DNA of 64,000 bases from Pseudomonas sp. TCU-HL1 (GCF_001708505.1 NZ_CP015992.1:5828001-5892000), one strand, 5' to 3'; shown: positions 19,058 through 29,760, counted from the first letter of the stretch. The notes: generated from the sequence alone by a model not told the origin. Translations and numbers: made by a program.

Positions 19058-19082
19058 AAGCGACCGGCTTGTGGCCGGTCGC
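19058..19082 (-). terminator. hairpin between the two binding-protein genes
   Basis: The GCGACCGG/CCGGTCGC stem has a CTTGTGG loop and lies 35 nt past the stop of the gene ending at 19,117. There is no clear U tract, so it may be a processing or partial terminator. Confidence 0.5.
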
Positions 19083-19116
19083 TGAGGTCTTGTTGCTACT
19101 GTTGAAGCACTACCGG

Positions 19117-19872
19117 CTACAGGTAGCTGTTCAGGATCTCGTCGACGAAGCCCTCGGCGCGCATCTGATCCAGCGCGCCTTGCAGCTTCTTCACCACCTC
19201 GTCGGGGACCTCTTTGTTCAGCGCCAGGAACAGTTCGGCCTGGTTGAAACGCAGCACGGTCTTCAGGCCACCCACGCCCTCTTGCTTGGCGAGGTAACGG
19301 CCGGCGGGATCGCCGGTGGCCCAGAGGTCGATCTGGCCCTTCTCCAGTTTTTTGGCGTTTTCCTGGTCACGCAGCGCAGTGATGGGGTCGAGCTTCTGCT
19401 GGGCCAGGTACTCGGCAATGGCGTCGCCCTTGTAGGCACCCACCTTGTACTTGCGCGCATCGTCCAGGCTGCCGAGGGCGATTGCGCTGTCGGCTCGGGC
19501 CAGCATGATCCAGTCGTCCGGACCGATCGGGCCGACCCACTTGAAGGACTCTTCGCGCTCGGGCAGTCGAGCCGTCACGAATACGCCGTAACCCGGCTTT
19601 TCCAGCGCCAGTTTGTAGATACGGTCCCAGGGGAAACGCAGGGTCAGGCTGTATTTAACCCCGGCGCGCTTGAACATCTCACGCACGATGTCGACGGCAA
19701 TGCCATCGATGTTGTCTTCCTGGGCAAAGTTCTTCCCGTTGATCGACATGTTGTAGGGCGGGAAGTTTTCGGTCAGGAGAACGACGCTATAGTTCTCATC
19801 CACTTCGGCGCGGGCCGCACCGGCAAGCACCATCAGGGTACCGGCCAGCGCCAGCAGCAGGCGTTTCGACAT
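19117..19872 (-). CDS. periplasmic solute-binding protein, family 3 (copy 2)
   Basis: A 251-residue paralogue of the neighbouring copy. It has a signal peptide (about 1-22, MSKRLLLALAGTLMVLAGAARA) and the binding core VVLLTENFPPYNMSINGK...DIVREMFKRAGVKYSL. Tandem duplication is the simplest origin. The ligand is unknown; the family binds polar amino acids or related solutes. The gene is transcribed leftward toward copy 1 with a 154-bp gap containing a hairpin. Confidence 0.88.
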   Translation of the reverse strand: MSKRLLLALAGTLMVLAGAARAEVDENYSVVLLTENFPPYNMSINGKNFAQEDNIDGIAVDIVREMFKRAGVKYSLTLRFPWDRIYKLALEKPGYGVFVTARLPEREESFKWVGPIGPDDWIMLARADSAIALGSLDDARKYKVGAYKGDAIAEYLAQQKLDPITALRDQENAKKLEKGQIDLWATGDPAGRYLAKQEGVGGLKTVLRFNQAELFLALNKEVPDEVVKKLQGALDQMRAEGFVDEILNSYL

Positions 19873-20006
19873 GAGCGATTACCTTCCAGGAGAGAGGGGA
19901 AATGCGCTGAGCTTAACCTCGCGGGAGCGAAGCTTGTGCATCAGCAGCCCAGGCTGCGAAGTCCGTCACGGGAGCAGCCTGGGCGAATGCTAGGCAAGAA
20001 TCGTGC

Positions 20007-20777
20007 TCAGCGCACCAGGATTCCGCGGCTGGCCAGGTAAGCCTTGGCCTCGGGCACGGTGTATTCGCCGAAGTGGAAGATGCTCGCTGCCAGAACGGCG
20101 TCGGCCTTGCCTTCGAGGATGCCTGCGGCCAGGTGCTCGAGATTGCCGACGCCGCCTGAGGCGATCACCGGAATGCCGACGGTCTCGCTGATGGCGCGGG
20201 TAACGCCCAGGTCGTAGCCGCTCTTCACGCCGTCCTGGTCCATGCTGGTGAGGAGGATTTCACCAGCGCCCAGTTCTTCCATCTTTTTCGCCCAAGCCAC
20301 GGCATCGAGGCCGGTGGGTTTGCGCCCACCGTGGGTGAAAATTTCCCAGCGCGGTGTTTCCCCGGGGCCGGAGACTTTCTTGGCGTCGATGGCGACCACA
20401 ATGCATTGGGAGCCGAAGCGCGAGGCAGCCTCACCCACGAACTCGGGCGTGAAGACAGCCGCAGTGTTGATCGACACCTTGTCGGCGCCGGCGTTGAGCA
20501 GGTTGCGGATGTCCTGCACGGTGCGCACACCACCACCCACGGTCAGCGGAATGAACACCTGGCTGGCCATGCGCTCCACGGTGTGCAGGGTGGTGTCGCG
20601 GCCATCGACGCTGGCAGTGATGTCGAGGAAGGTGATCTCGTCGGCGCCCTGTTCGTCGTAGCGACGAGCAATTTCCACCGGGTCGCCGGCGTCGCGGATG
20701 TTCTCGAACTTGACGCCCTTGACCACACGGCCGTTGTCGACATCGAGGCAGGGAATGATGCGTTTTGCGAGAGCCAT
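20007..20777 (-). CDS. hisF: imidazole glycerol phosphate synthase cyclase subunit
   Basis: A 256-residue (beta/alpha)8 barrel that with HisH forms the enzyme making imidazole glycerol phosphate and AICAR, linking histidine and purine synthesis. The N-terminus [20 protein letters not shown] includes the catalytic aspartate (CLDV). Phosphate-binding segments GGGVRT and ASGGVGN are intact. It is the last gene of the leftward his cluster, 45 bp after hisA. Confidence 0.97.
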   Translation of the reverse strand: MALAKRIIPCLDVDNGRVVKGVKFENIRDAGDPVEIARRYDEQGADEITFLDITASVDGRDTTLHTVERMASQVFIPLTVGGGVRTVQDIRNLLNAGADKVSINTAAVFTPEFVGEAASRFGSQCIVVAIDAKKVSGPGETPRWEIFTHGGRKPTGLDAVAWAKKMEELGAGEILLTSMDQDGVKSGYDLGVTRAISETVGIPVIASGGVGNLEHLAAGILEGKADAVLAASIFHFGEYTVPEAKAYLASRGILVR

Positions 20778-20822
20778 AACAGTGTTCCCGTAGGGTGCGC
20801 CGCGCGCACCGTTAGCCGTCGA

Positions 20823-21560
20823 TTAACCCTTATAGCTGTCGCAGAAGGCCTGCGCTTCAGCCACGTCCAGGGTGCCTTCGTAGATCGCGCGACCGGTGAT
20901 GGCGCCGATGATGCCGGGGGCCTTGGCGGCCAGCAGCTTCTCGATGTCACCGAGGTTGTGGATACCGCCGGAGGCGATCACCGGGATACGGCTGGCGGCG
21001 GCCAGGGCCGCGGTGGCCTCGACGTTACAGCCCTGCATCATCCCGTCCTTGGCGATGTCGGTGTAGACGATGGCGGACACGCCGTCGGCTTCGAAGCGGC
21101 GGGCCAGATCGACTGCCTGCACGCTGCTGACTTCTGCCCAGCCATCGGTGGCGACGAATCCGTCCTTGGCATCCAGGCCAACGATGACCTTGCCCGGGAA
21201 GGCCTTGCAGGCCTCCGTGACGAACTCAGGCTCTTTCACCGCCTTGGTGCCGATGATGACGTAGCTGACGCCGGCCTTGACGTAGTGCTCGATGGTTTCC
21301 AGCGAGCGGATGCCGCCGCCGATCTGGATCGGCAGATTCGGGTAGCGCTTGGCAATGGCGGTGACCACTTCACCGTTCACCGGCTTGCCTTCGAAGGCGC
21401 CGTTCAGGTCCACCAGGTGCAGGCGGCGGCAACCACCTTCCACCCATTTGGCGGCCATGCTCACCGGGTCGTCGGAGAACACGGTGGAGTCTTCCATACG
21501 GCCCTGGCGCAGGCGCACGCAGGCGCCGTCCTTCAGATCGATAGCGGGGATAATCAGCAT
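20823..21560 (-). CDS. hisA: phosphoribosylformimino-5-aminoimidazole carboxamide ribotide isomerase
   Basis: A 245-residue barrel enzyme opening the ribose of ProFAR in histidine synthesis. [20 protein letters not shown] carries the catalytic aspartate. The second-half motif [14 protein letters not shown] and phosphate site ASGGI are present. It sits between the DUF2164 gene (40 bp) and hisF. Confidence 0.97.
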   Translation of the reverse strand: MLIIPAIDLKDGACVRLRQGRMEDSTVFSDDPVSMAAKWVEGGCRRLHLVDLNGAFEGKPVNGEVVTAIAKRYPNLPIQIGGGIRSLETIEHYVKAGVSYVIIGTKAVKEPEFVTEACKAFPGKVIVGLDAKDGFVATDGWAEVSSVQAVDLARRFEADGVSAIVYTDIAKDGMMQGCNVEATAALAAASRIPVIASGGIHNLGDIEKLLAAKAPGIIGAITGRAIYEGTLDVAEAQAFCDSYKG

Positions 21561-21600
21561 CGGTTCAACCTGTTCGAAGTCAGTGGAATCGGCGAGGCGC

Positions 21601-21858
21601 TCAGTCTTTCTCGAGCGCCCACAAGTCGCTCTCGATGCTTTCGAACCTGTCCTTCAGGTGCGCTTGCACATCGGTGATCGCCTTGTTGTAGAAATGCGGC
21701 GCAAACTCCCGGGCGAAGAAGTCGAGTACCTCCTCGGCCTCGAAGGAACCCAGTTCCAGTTCGAAGCGATCCGCCAAGAAACGCTTGATCGCCAACGTCG
21801 CGTCCTGGGTCTGGGCGGCGTCGAGCTGCAGGCTCGGGGCCTTCTTCGCGCGGCTCAT
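21601..21858 (-). CDS. DUF2164 family protein
   Basis: An 85-residue protein ([16 protein letters not shown]...) of the DUF2164 family. It is alpha-helical, with an acidic central part and no membrane segment. The start at 21,858 lies 4 bp after the hisH stop, which supports it over a longer frame that runs inside hisH. It is embedded between hisH and hisA, so it is probably coexpressed with histidine genes. Its function is unknown and need not concern histidine. Confidence 0.85.
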   Translation of the reverse strand: MSRAKKAPSLQLDAAQTQDATLAIKRFLADRFELELGSFEAEEVLDFFAREFAPHFYNKAITDVQAHLKDRFESIESDLWALEKD

Positions 21859-21862
21859 GGGC

Positions 21863-22501
21863 TTACCAGCGGCCGTCCCAGGCGGCGAAATTCTGCAGCA
21901 GTTGCAGGCCGTGGGTGTGGCTCTTTTCCGGGTGGAACTGCACGGCGAAACGCGAACCCTCGGCCAGCGCGGCGGCGAAGTCCTTGCCATAGTGACCGCG
22001 ACCGACCACCTGCTTGGGGTTGCCGGCCTCGATGTAGTAGCTGTGCACGAAGTAGAAGCGCGCCCGGTCGGGAATGTTGTGCCAGAGCGGGTGGGCAACG
22101 CTCTGCTCCACTTCGTTCCAGCCCATGTGCGGCACTTTCAGCTGCTCGCCATCTTCCACCAGCCCCTTGCCGAAGAAGCGTACCTGGCCGGGGAACAGGC
22201 CGATGCAATCGACGCCGTCGTTCTCCTCGCTGCGTTCCAGCAGCGCCTGCATCCCCACGCAGATGCCGAGGAACGGGCGATCCTTGCTGACTTCGCGTAC
22301 CAGCTCGTCGAAGCCCAGGCGACGGATCTCGGCCATGCAATCGCGGATGGCGCCGACACCGGGGAAGACCACCCGATCGGCTTCGCGGATCACATTGGCG
22401 TCACTGCTGACCAGGACTCGGCCCGCGCCGACGTGTTCCAGGGCCTTGGCAACCGAGTGGAGGTTACCCATGCCGTAGTCGATGACTGCAACCGTCTGCA
22501 T
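21863..22501 (-). CDS. hisH: imidazole glycerol phosphate synthase glutaminase subunit
   Basis: A 212-residue class I glutamine amidotransferase that supplies ammonia to HisF. The nucleophile is Cys81 in GICVGMQ, and the His/Glu pair is in QFHPEKSH near residue 190. The start ATG overlaps the hisB stop by one base. The gene precedes the DUF2164 gene and hisA. Confidence 0.97.
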   Translation of the reverse strand: MQTVAVIDYGMGNLHSVAKALEHVGAGRVLVSSDANVIREADRVVFPGVGAIRDCMAEIRRLGFDELVREVSKDRPFLGICVGMQALLERSEENDGVDCIGLFPGQVRFFGKGLVEDGEQLKVPHMGWNEVEQSVAHPLWHNIPDRARFYFVHSYYIEAGNPKQVVGRGHYGKDFAAALAEGSRFAVQFHPEKSHTHGLQLLQNFAAWDGRW

Positions 22502-23094
22502 CAGAGCACGCCCTTGGTGGAGGGCATCTGGCCGGCCATGCGCGGATCACGCTCGACGGCCATGCGCAGCGCGCGGCCGAAGGCCTTGAACACGGTTTCG
22601 ATCTGGTGGTGGGTGTTGTGGCCACGCAGGTTGTCGATGTGCAGGCTCACCAGGGCGTGGTTGACGAAGCCCTGGAAGAACTCCTGGAACAGGTCGACGT
22701 CGAAGCCTCCCACCACGGCACGGGTGAAGGGTACGTGCATCTGCAGGCCGGGGCGGCCGGAGAAATCGATGACCACGCGGGACAGCGCCTCATCCAGCGG
22801 CACATAGGAATGGCCGTAACGGACGATGCCCTTCTTGTCGCCAATGGCCTGGGTGAAAGCCTGGCCGAGGGTGATGCCGACATCTTCCACGGTGTGGTGA
22901 TCGTCGATATGCAGATCGCCCTTGCACTCGATGTCCAGGTCGATCAGGCCATGGCGGGCGATCTGGTCAAGCATGTGCTCGAGGAAAGGTACGCCGATAT
23001 CGAATCGCGCCTTGCCAGTGCCATCCAGGTTGATCGAAACCTTGATCTGGGTTTCCAGGGTATTGCGTTCGACGGACGCCGTACGTTCGGCCAT
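22501..23094 (-). CDS. hisB: imidazoleglycerol-phosphate dehydratase (monofunctional)
   Basis: A 197-residue Mn-dependent dehydratase. Metal-binding histidine motifs [11 protein letters not shown] and the later [10 protein letters not shown] are present. It lacks the phosphatase domain fused in enteric HisB, as usual in pseudomonads. I chose the ATG at 23,094 ([16 protein letters not shown]), with GGAG six bases upstream; a further ATG at 23,106 would swallow that site. First gene of the leftward his cluster. Confidence 0.96.
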   Translation of the reverse strand: MAERTASVERNTLETQIKVSINLDGTGKARFDIGVPFLEHMLDQIARHGLIDLDIECKGDLHIDDHHTVEDVGITLGQAFTQAIGDKKGIVRYGHSYVPLDEALSRVVIDFSGRPGLQMHVPFTRAVVGGFDVDLFQEFFQGFVNHALVSLHIDNLRGHNTHHQIETVFKAFGRALRMAVERDPRMAGQMPSTKGVL

Positions 23095-23227
23095 CACCAG
23101 CTCCACAAAAAAGGCTCACGAAAAAAGATCGCCATTATAGGCCGCGGGCCCTTGGCGCCGCTACCGACGGTGGTCGGCCGGGTTTACACTGCCGGGCCGC
23201 GCCCGTAACGCCCGCAAGGAACACACC

Positions 23228-23626
23228 ATGCCCGTGATCGTCGAGACCCTGAACAGCCCCTCCGAGCAGGACCGCGGCGACCTGGCGAAAATCTACGCCG
23301 ACGCCCCGGCCTGGCTGCTGGCGCCTTACGCCGATGCGGCAGAACTGGTGGAACGCGGCCTGGCCGAGGGCCTGCTGGTAGCCGGGCGCTTCAACGATCG
23401 GCTGCTTGGCGCGGCGCTGGTCGTACGCGGCGAAGACCACTGGCGCCTGTCCCACCTTTGCGTGCGCAAGGTGACCCGCCATCGCGGGGTAGGTCGTCGC
23501 CTGGTGGACGAAGCCGCACGCCTGGCGCGGGAAGCGGGCAAACCGCTGCATCTGGCCGCCCCCGGTGACCATCTGGAAAGCCAGGCCCTGGCCGCACGCT
23601 TGCACCTGCCGCTGGAAAGCCTTTGA
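23228..23626 (+). CDS. GNAT acetyltransferase-fold protein, PanZ/PanM-like
   Basis: A 132-residue GNAT-fold protein. The acetyl-CoA-binding signature VTRHRGVGRRLVDE lies about residues 79-92, followed by a shortened C-terminal part. The SEQDRGDLAKIY start and the overall layout resemble PanZ/PanM, the acetyl-CoA sensor that promotes PanD maturation in enterics. That likeness is by eye only; panD is not in the window. Divergent from hisB with a 133-bp gap. Confidence 0.72.
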   Translation: MPVIVETLNSPSEQDRGDLAKIYADAPAWLLAPYADAAELVERGLAEGLLVAGRFNDRLLGAALVVRGEDHWRLSHLCVRKVTRHRGVGRRLVDEAARLAREAGKPLHLAAPGDHLESQALAARLHLPLESL

Positions 23627-23781
23627 GCCGCGGACGCCCCCGTCGCTGAACCGACGGCGCGAAACACCATCCAAAGTCCCTGACCCGGGCGTCGAGCCCC
23701 GCATCGCCGCACGCCATGGCTGATGGCCCGGCGCTATACTCGGCACCTTCAATTCACGCGATCCATCACAAGGACTGGCCA

Positions 23782-26013
23782 ATGAAAGCCTTCGGCAAAA
23801 TCCTGGGCCTCATCTTCCTCGGGCTGTTGCTGATCATAGTGGCCCTGGGCTTCGCCCTGACCCACCTGTTCGACCCGAACGACTACAAGGACGAAATCCA
23901 GCAAATGGCCCGGGACAAGGCCAATCTGGAGCTGACCCTCAACGGCGACATCGGCTGGAGCCTATTCCCGTGGCTCGGCCTCGAACTGCACCAGGCGACC
24001 CTGGCGAGCGCCGCCACCCCGGCCAAGCCCTTCGCCAACCTCGACATGATCGGCCTGTCCGTCCGGGTAATGCCGCTGCTGCGCCGCGAAGTGCAGATGA
24101 GCGACATTCGCGTCGAAGGCCTGAACCTCGACCTGCAGCGCGACGACAAGGGCCGTGGCAACTGGGAAGACATTGGCCGTCCGGCCAAGGCACAGGAAAG
24201 CGCCCAAGCCGGCACACCGGCCAGCCCTGCACCCGCCGACGAAGCCAGGCAGTCGCCCGCCACCGAAGCGCCCGCGCGACCGATCAAGCTGGATATCGAC
24301 AGCCTGACCGTGCGCAATGCGCGTATCGACTACACCGACGCCAAGAGTGGCAAGCAGTTCAGCGCCGAAGGTATCGAGCTCACCACCGGTGCCATCCGCG
24401 AAGGCGCCAGCATTCCGTTCAAGCTCAACGCGTTCTTCGGCACCAACCAGCCGGTCCTGCGTGCCAAGACCGAGCTCACTGCCAACCTGCGCTTCGAGCG
24501 CGCCCTCAAGCGCTACCAGCTGGAAGACCTCAAGCTCAATGGCGAAGCCTCGGGCGAACCGCTCAAAGGCAAGACCCTGGCCTTCAACGCCCAGGGCCAG
24601 TTGCTGGCCGATCTCGCCGCCAACGTCGCCGAGTGGAACAGCCTGAAGCTTTCCGCCAACCAGCTGCGCGCCCTCGGCGAACTGAAGGTGCATGACCTCG
24701 ACAAGGACGCGCGCCTGGAAGGCGGCCTGTCCATCGCCCCGCTCAACCTGCGGGAGTTCCTCACCGGGGTCGGCGTCGAGCTGCCGCCGACGAGCGACGC
24801 CACCACCCTGCAGAAGTTCGAACTGGTGACCAAGCTGGGCGGCAGCGCCAACAGCCTCGCCCTCGAAGGCCTGAACCTGAAGCTCGACGATAGCGTTTTC
24901 AGCGGCCGCCTGGCCGTGGCTGACTTCGCCAGGAAGGCCGTGCGCATCCAGCTCAAGGGCGACAAGCTCGACCTCGACCGTTACCTGCCGCCCAAATCCA
25001 AGGCAAAGCAGGAAGCCCAGACTGCCCGCCAGGCCGAAGTGAAGCCCGCCGTGGCCGCCGCGAGCCAGGGCAACACCCCGCTGCCCAATGCACCGACCCA
25101 GGCCGCCTGGAGCGAGGCACCGATGCTGCCGGTAGATCAGCTGCGCAAGGTCGACCTGGAAGCCGCCCTGAACTTTGGCCAGTTCACCGTCGACAAGCTG
25201 CCCATGGACGACGTCAGCCTCAAGGCCAATGGCAAGGGCGGCCTGCTGACACTGGAGGATCTGCGCGGCGATCTGTTCGGCGGCAGCTTCCAGGCCAGCG
25301 CACAGATCGATGCCCGTCCGGCCGTTCCATTGCTCAAGGCACAGAAGCGCATCAGCAACGTGCCCGTGGAAAAGCTCCTCCAGACGCAAGAGCAGAAGCC
25401 GCCGGTACGCGGGCTGCTGGACATGAGCGCCGATATCACCAGCAGCGGCAACAGCCAGAAAGCCTGGATCGACGGCCTGAACGGCACCGCCAGCTTCGTC
25501 CTGAACAACGGCGCGCTGCTCGACGCCAACCTCGAACAACAGCTCTGCCAGGGTATCGCCACCCTCAACCGCAAGGAGCTGACCAGCACCCGTGGTGGCA
25601 ATGAAACGCCCTTCGAGGAGCTCAAGGGCTCGCTCACCTTCAACAATGGCGTGGCCAACAACCCCGACATGCGCGCCAGCATTCCCGGCCTCAGCGTGAA
25701 GGGCGACGGCGCGGTGGACCTGCGCGTACTGGGCCTCGACTATCGCCTGGGCGTGGTCATCGAAGGAGACAAGAGCGCAATGCCCGACCCGGCCTGCCAG
25801 GTCAACGAGCGCTATGTCGGCATCGAGTGGCCATTGCGCTGCCGTGGTCCGCTGGAGCTTGGCGCCAAGGCCTGCCGCCTGGACAAGGACGGCATGGGCA
25901 AGGTCGCCGCCAAACTGGCCGGTGACAAGCTCTCCGAAAAGCTCGAAGAAAAACTCGGCGACAAGGTCAGTCCGGAACTGAAGGACGCGCTCAAGGGGCT
26001 GTTCAAACGATGA
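23782..26013 (+). CDS. asmA: AsmA family envelope protein
   Basis: A 743-residue AsmA-like protein. One N-terminal membrane helix (about 8-30, [21 protein letters not shown]) is followed by a long periplasmic beta-groove region of the AsmA/TamB/repeating-beta-groove type, linked to phospholipid transport between membranes. A low-complexity Ala/Pro linker lies at about 140-170 and another near 415-455. I chose the ATG at 23,782; the frame extends upstream without family similarity. It overlaps mutY by 4 nt. Confidence 0.92.
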   Translation: MKAFGKILGLIFLGLLLIIVALGFALTHLFDPNDYKDEIQQMARDKANLELTLNGDIGWSLFPWLGLELHQATLASAATPAKPFANLDMIGLSVRVMPLLRREVQMSDIRVEGLNLDLQRDDKGRGNWEDIGRPAKAQESAQAGTPASPAPADEARQSPATEAPARPIKLDIDSLTVRNARIDYTDAKSGKQFSAEGIELTTGAIREGASIPFKLNAFFGTNQPVLRAKTELTANLRFERALKRYQLEDLKLNGEASGEPLKGKTLAFNAQGQLLADLAANVAEWNSLKLSANQLRALGELKVHDLDKDARLEGGLSIAPLNLREFLTGVGVELPPTSDATTLQKFELVTKLGGSANSLALEGLNLKLDDSVFSGRLAVADFARKAVRIQLKGDKLDLDRYLPPKSKAKQEAQTARQAEVKPAVAAASQGNTPLPNAPTQAAWSEAPMLPVDQLRKVDLEAALNFGQFTVDKLPMDDVSLKANGKGGLLTLEDLRGDLFGGSFQASAQIDARPAVPLLKAQKRISNVPVEKLLQTQEQKPPVRGLLDMSADITSSGNSQKAWIDGLNGTASFVLNNGALLDANLEQQLCQGIATLNRKELTSTRGGNETPFEELKGSLTFNNGVANNPDMRASIPGLSVKGDGAVDLRVLGLDYRLGVVIEGDKSAMPDPACQVNERYVGIEWPLRCRGPLELGAKACRLDKDGMGKVAAKLAGDKLSEKLEEKLGDKVSPELKDALKGLFKR

Positions 26014-27077
26014 CTCCCGAGCAGTTCTCCGGCGCCGTACTCGACTGGTACGACCACCACGGTCGCAAGGACCTGCCCTGGCAACACGGCATCACGCCCT
26101 ATCGCGTGTGGGTTTCCGAGATCATGCTGCAGCAGACCCAGGTCAGCACCGTCCTGGGTTACTTCGACCGCTTCATGGAAGCGCTGCCAACCGTGCAGGC
26201 CCTGGCGGCAGCGCCCGAAGACGAGGTACTGCACCTCTGGACCGGCCTCGGCTACTACACCCGCGCCCGCAACCTGCAAAAGACCGCGAAGCAGGTAGTG
26301 GCCAATTACGGCGGCGAATTCCCGAGCGATGTAGACCAGCTTGCGGAGCTGCCGGGCATTGGCCGCTCCACTGCCGGCGCAATCGCCAGCCTGTCCATGG
26401 GATTGCGCGCCCCGATTCTTGACGGCAACGTCAAGCGTGTACTGGCCCGCTATGTCGCCCAGGACGGCTATCCGGGCGAACCGAAAGTCGCCAGGCAACT
26501 CTGGGACGTAGCCGAGCGCTTCACCCCTCACGCACGGGTCAACCATTACACCCAGGCGATGATGGATCTCGGCGCCACCCTCTGCACCCGAAGCAAGCCC
26601 AGCTGCCTGCTGTGTCCGCTACAGAGCGGCTGCCGCGCGCACCAGCTTGGCCGGGAAACCGCCTACCCCGCTCCGAAACCGCGCAAGGCCCTGCCGCAGA
26701 GGCGCACCCTGATGCCGCTGCTGGCCAGCCGCGACGGCGCAATCCTGCTCTATCGCCGGCCTTCGAGCGGGCTCTGGGGCGGGCTATGGAGCCTGCCGGA
26801 GCTGGACAATCTCGACGCCCTCGCCCCGCTGGCCAGCCGGCACGCCCTGCACCTCGGCGAGCGCCGCGAGCTGCCCGGACTGACACATACCTTCAGTCAT
26901 TTCCAGTTGGCCATCGAACCCTGGCTGGTGGACGTGCAGGGCAGCGCCCCTGTCGTGGCCGAGGGCGATTGGCTCTGGTATAACCTCGCCACCCCGCCGC
27001 GCCTTGGCCTCGCCGCACCGGTGAAGAAGCTGCTCAAGCGCGCGGCCGACGTATTGAATGCAGGAGAACCGCGATGA
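26010..27077 (+). CDS. mutY: A/G-specific adenine glycosylase MutY
   Basis: A 355-residue base-excision enzyme removing adenine opposite 8-oxoguanine. The HhH-GPD domain includes [12 protein letters not shown] and the catalytic aspartate in LDGNVKR. A 4Fe-4S cluster is ligated by Cys192, 199, 202 and 208 (C-X6-C-X2-C-X5-C). The C-terminal NUDIX-like domain recognises 8-oxoG. The start overlaps asmA and the stop overlaps yggX, giving a coupled asmA-mutY-yggX operon. Confidence 0.97.
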   Translation: MTPEQFSGAVLDWYDHHGRKDLPWQHGITPYRVWVSEIMLQQTQVSTVLGYFDRFMEALPTVQALAAAPEDEVLHLWTGLGYYTRARNLQKTAKQVVANYGGEFPSDVDQLAELPGIGRSTAGAIASLSMGLRAPILDGNVKRVLARYVAQDGYPGEPKVARQLWDVAERFTPHARVNHYTQAMMDLGATLCTRSKPSCLLCPLQSGCRAHQLGRETAYPAPKPRKALPQRRTLMPLLASRDGAILLYRRPSSGLWGGLWSLPELDNLDALAPLASRHALHLGERRELPGLTHTFSHFQLAIEPWLVDVQGSAPVVAEGDWLWYNLATPPRLGLAAPVKKLLKRAADVLNAGEPR

Positions 27078-27346
27078 CCCGCACCGTGATGTGCCGCAAG
27101 TACAAAGAGGAACTGCCGGGCCTGGAGCGCGCGCCGTATCCGGGTGCCAAGGGCGAGGACATCTTCAACCACGTTTCGCAAAAGGCCTGGGATGAGTGGC
27201 AGGCCCACCAGACCATGCTGATCAACGAGCGTCGCCTGAACATGATGAACGCCGAAGACCGCAAGTTCCTCCAGGCCGAGATGGACAAGTTCCTTTCGGG
27301 CGAGGAATACGCCCAAGCCGACGGCTATGTCCCCCCGAGCGCGTAA
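27074..27346 (+). CDS. yggX: oxidative-damage/iron-trafficking protein YggX
   Basis: A 90-residue YggX family protein ([20 protein letters not shown]...) associated with protection of Fe-S clusters against oxidation. The conserved Cys7 and the [16 protein letters not shown] helix are present. It overlaps mutY by ATGA. Pairing with the Fe-S enzyme MutY is conserved in gammaproteobacteria. Confidence 0.96.
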   Translation: MTRTVMCRKYKEELPGLERAPYPGAKGEDIFNHVSQKAWDEWQAHQTMLINERRLNMMNAEDRKFLQAEMDKFLSGEEYAQADGYVPPSA

Positions 27347-27382
27347 GCGCCCGTAATAGCTAAATTTTTTTTCAAAAGGGTG

Positions 27383-27411
27383 TTGACGAGGGGCCGGCAA
27401 ATCCGTTTAAT
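27383..27411 (+). promoter_or_regulatory. sigma-70 promoter of tRNA-Phe
   Basis: TTGACG (27,383-27,388), a 17-bp spacer and TTTAAT (27,406-27,411) lie just upstream of the tRNA, followed by a GC-rich discriminator. Confidence 0.75.
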
Positions 27412-27422
27412 AGCGCCCCGTT

Positions 27423-27498
27423 GCCCAGGTAGCTCAGTTGGTAGAGCAGGGGATTGAAAATCCCCGTGTCGGCGGTTCGATTCCGTCCCTGGGCACCA
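27423..27498 (+). tRNA. tRNA-Phe (GAA)
   Basis: A 76-nt cloverleaf with encoded CCA. The acceptor stem GCCCAGG pairs with CCTGGGC, and the anticodon loop TTGAAAA gives GAA. The T-loop is GTTCGATTC. Its 3' end is the integration site of island 1. Confidence 0.98.
27475..27498 (+). repeat. attL of island 1 (tRNA-Phe 3' end)
   Basis: The last 24 bases of the tRNA, from GTTCGATTCC to GGGCACCA, recur with one deleted G at 35,908-35,930. This marks the left junction of the island. Confidence 0.88.
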
Positions 27499-27542
27499 CC
27501 TTCTTCTTTCAGGTGGTGCCAAAACCTCCCGAAAGTCCACAG

Positions 27543-27571
27543 AAAGCCCGCCCAGTGCGGGCTTTTTGTTT
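27543..27571 (+). terminator. terminator after tRNA-Phe
   Basis: The AAAGCCCGC/GCGGGCTTT stem is followed by TTGTTTT. An analogous terminator occurs beyond the right junction (35,943-35,973). Confidence 0.8.
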
Positions 27572-27672
27572 TCTACCCTTCCCATACCTTCCCTTGTAAG
27601 CCCAAAGTTTTAGGGGCATTGTTAGGGGCATTGCCGGTTCGGTCATGTTTCATGCCCCTACGAGGTGCCCCA

Positions 27673-28896
27673 ATGCCCCGCGCAGCAACGCCCCTGACGG
27701 ATAGCGCCATCAAGGCAGCCAAGCCCAAGGAAAAGCCCTACAAGCTCTCAGACGGCCAGGGGCTGTACCTAGAGGTGATGCCCAACGGCTCCAAGCTGTG
27801 GCGCCTCAAGTACCGTCACGCGGACAAGGAAAAGCGCCTTGCCTTTGGGGCATACCCCGCCGTGCCCCTACAGCAAGCCCGCAAACGCCGCGATGAAGCG
27901 CGCCAGCAACTGGCCGAGGGGGTAGACCCTGGCGAGCAGAAGAAAGCCGCTAAACAGGCGCAGAAGGCCGACGGCCTGAGCTTTGAGACACTGGCGCGCG
28001 AGTGGTACGCCTACAACGCGCCTCGCTGGGCCAAAAGCACTGCCTACAAAGCGAAGCTGTACCTAGAGAACGACCTAATACCCGGCATCGGTTCGCGGCC
28101 CATTGCCAAAATCACCCGCCCCGACCTAGTGGACCTGGTGCGCAAAGTGGAAGCACGCGGCTCCCTGAACGCAGCCGGAAAGATTCGCCAATGGCTACAC
28201 CAGATTTTCCGCTTCGGGCTGGCCAAAGGAGTGGCGCCCAACAACCCGGCCACCGACCTGGACGTAGTAGCGGCACCACCTAAGGCAGCCCGCCGCCATC
28301 CGCACGTCAGTTTTGCCGAGTTACCAGAGCTGCTGGACAAGATTGGCACAACCAACATCCACACCCTGACTCGCTGCGCCATCCGCCTATTGGTACTTAC
28401 AGCCGCTCGCCCTGGCGAACTGCGCGCCGCGCCCTGGGCTGAGTTCGACCTAGACACCGCAACGTGGACAATTCCTAAAGAACGCATGAAGGTCGGACGC
28501 CGGCACGTGGTGCCGCTGCCACACCAGGCCGTGGCCATCCTGCGGCAGCTAGAGCAAATCAGTGGGAGCTATCCGTTACTGTTCCCCGGCCAGCGAAAGG
28601 CAGACCGACCAATGAGCGAGAACACGATTAACAAGGCGCTCGGCCTGATGGGCTACAAAGGCCGACAAACCGGCCATGGCTTCCGTCACCTGTTGAGCAC
28701 CGAACTCAACGAACGGGGCTACAACCGCGATTGGATTGAACGCCAGCTGGCCCACGGTGACTCCGACGAAATCCGCGACACGTACAATCACGCAACCTAT
28801 CTGGAGCAGCGGCGGGAGATGATGCAAGAGTGGGCCGACTCGATAGACGCGCTAACCGTCGGCATCAACGTGGTGAGCATCAAGCACACGGCTTAG
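27673..28896 (+). CDS. P4-type tyrosine integrase (island 1)
   Basis: A 407-residue site-specific recombinase. An N-terminal DUF4102 arm-binding domain (SAIKAAKPKEKPYKLSDGQG) is followed by a SAM-like core-binding domain and the catalytic domain. Catalytic elements are Arg in TAARPGELRAAPW, HGFRHLLS, QLAHG and the nucleophile Tyr in RDTYNHATYLEQRR. I chose the ATG at 27,673, with GAGG seven bases upstream; an ATG at 27,652 is also in frame. Adjacent to tRNA-Phe, it should excise and integrate the island there. Confidence 0.95.
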   Translation: MPRAATPLTDSAIKAAKPKEKPYKLSDGQGLYLEVMPNGSKLWRLKYRHADKEKRLAFGAYPAVPLQQARKRRDEARQQLAEGVDPGEQKKAAKQAQKADGLSFETLAREWYAYNAPRWAKSTAYKAKLYLENDLIPGIGSRPIAKITRPDLVDLVRKVEARGSLNAAGKIRQWLHQIFRFGLAKGVAPNNPATDLDVVAAPPKAARRHPHVSFAELPELLDKIGTTNIHTLTRCAIRLLVLTAARPGELRAAPWAEFDLDTATWTIPKERMKVGRRHVVPLPHQAVAILRQLEQISGSYPLLFPGQRKADRPMSENTINKALGLMGYKGRQTGHGFRHLLSTELNERGYNRDWIERQLAHGDSDEIRDTYNHATYLEQRREMMQEWADSIDALTVGINVVSIKHTA

Positions 28897-28980
28897 CTCT
28901 CACCAGCAAGCCTCAGAGCATGAACTAGACGGCACGGTTAACCGTGCCCACCAGGGAACACCGGCACCGAAAGGGCGCGC

Positions 28981-29697
28981 ATGGATAAGCCAGATCTTCT
29001 GCCAATCATCGAAGCACAAATCACCCAGTGGGATTGTGGGGTAAGCGAGCACGCCAGAGAGTTTTTGACGGACGTTCTCCGCTGCGCTGAGGTTTCTAAC
29101 CGACCAGTCGATATTGATGCTGCCTTCGAGCTACCTTGCCAGGACCTGGCGGCCATGGCTCTTGATGGCCTGGTTAAAACAACAGGCTACAGCGCCGACG
29201 ACTTTGAATCGTTAAGCGATTGCCAGCACATGAAGTTTTCCCCCTCAGGTTTTCCGCTTCGTGAGTATGTCAACGCGCTACTAGACGTCAGGTCTTCTTG
29301 CCTAATGGTGCTGGGGCACATTGAGGATGCCAGGGAGTTTGACAGGGAAGGCCATACTGAATGCGCGACAGCAGAGGTGGGCGAACTGATTGTGCGCCTA
29401 AGGTCACTGGAAACCGTTGTGGAATCGCGCCACTGGATCGACCAAGACCTTTGGAGAGTTCTGAAGAGCGCCAAGGCTGAGCAAGAAGAAGCCCGCACGA
29501 AAAACCAGAAGAAGATGCAAAAAGCCCGCGCAGGCAAAACCGGCAAGCATAACTGGAACGCAGTAATGGCGCTGGAGGCCAAACTGCTGGCCACTGGCAA
29601 GGCTGACCGGGATCTGGCGAGCATCATTCAGGCACGGCTCGAAATCCCACCCTCCACCTACCGGGCTTGGAGAAAAAAACGACAGCTCAATCATTGA
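28981..29697 (+). CDS. uncharacterised island protein
   Basis: A 238-residue protein with no domain I recognise. The N-terminal two-thirds look alpha-helical. A Lys/Gln/Glu-rich stretch (about 165-190) precedes a C-terminal segment ADRDLASIIQARLEIPPSTYRAWRKKR that could be an HTH-like helix pair. It lies 84 bp after the integrase in the same direction. Its position between integrase and AlpA suggests a role in island maintenance, but this is only positional. Confidence 0.65.
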   Translation: MDKPDLLPIIEAQITQWDCGVSEHAREFLTDVLRCAEVSNRPVDIDAAFELPCQDLAAMALDGLVKTTGYSADDFESLSDCQHMKFSPSGFPLREYVNALLDVRSSCLMVLGHIEDAREFDREGHTECATAEVGELIVRLRSLETVVESRHWIDQDLWRVLKSAKAEQEEARTKNQKKMQKARAGKTGKHNWNAVMALEAKLLATGKADRDLASIIQARLEIPPSTYRAWRKKRQLNH

Positions 29698-29760
29698 GCT
29701 GTCGTCCCAACAAATAACCTGCAAACCATGTACCCCACGCCACCCAAGGAGGCGCACAAC

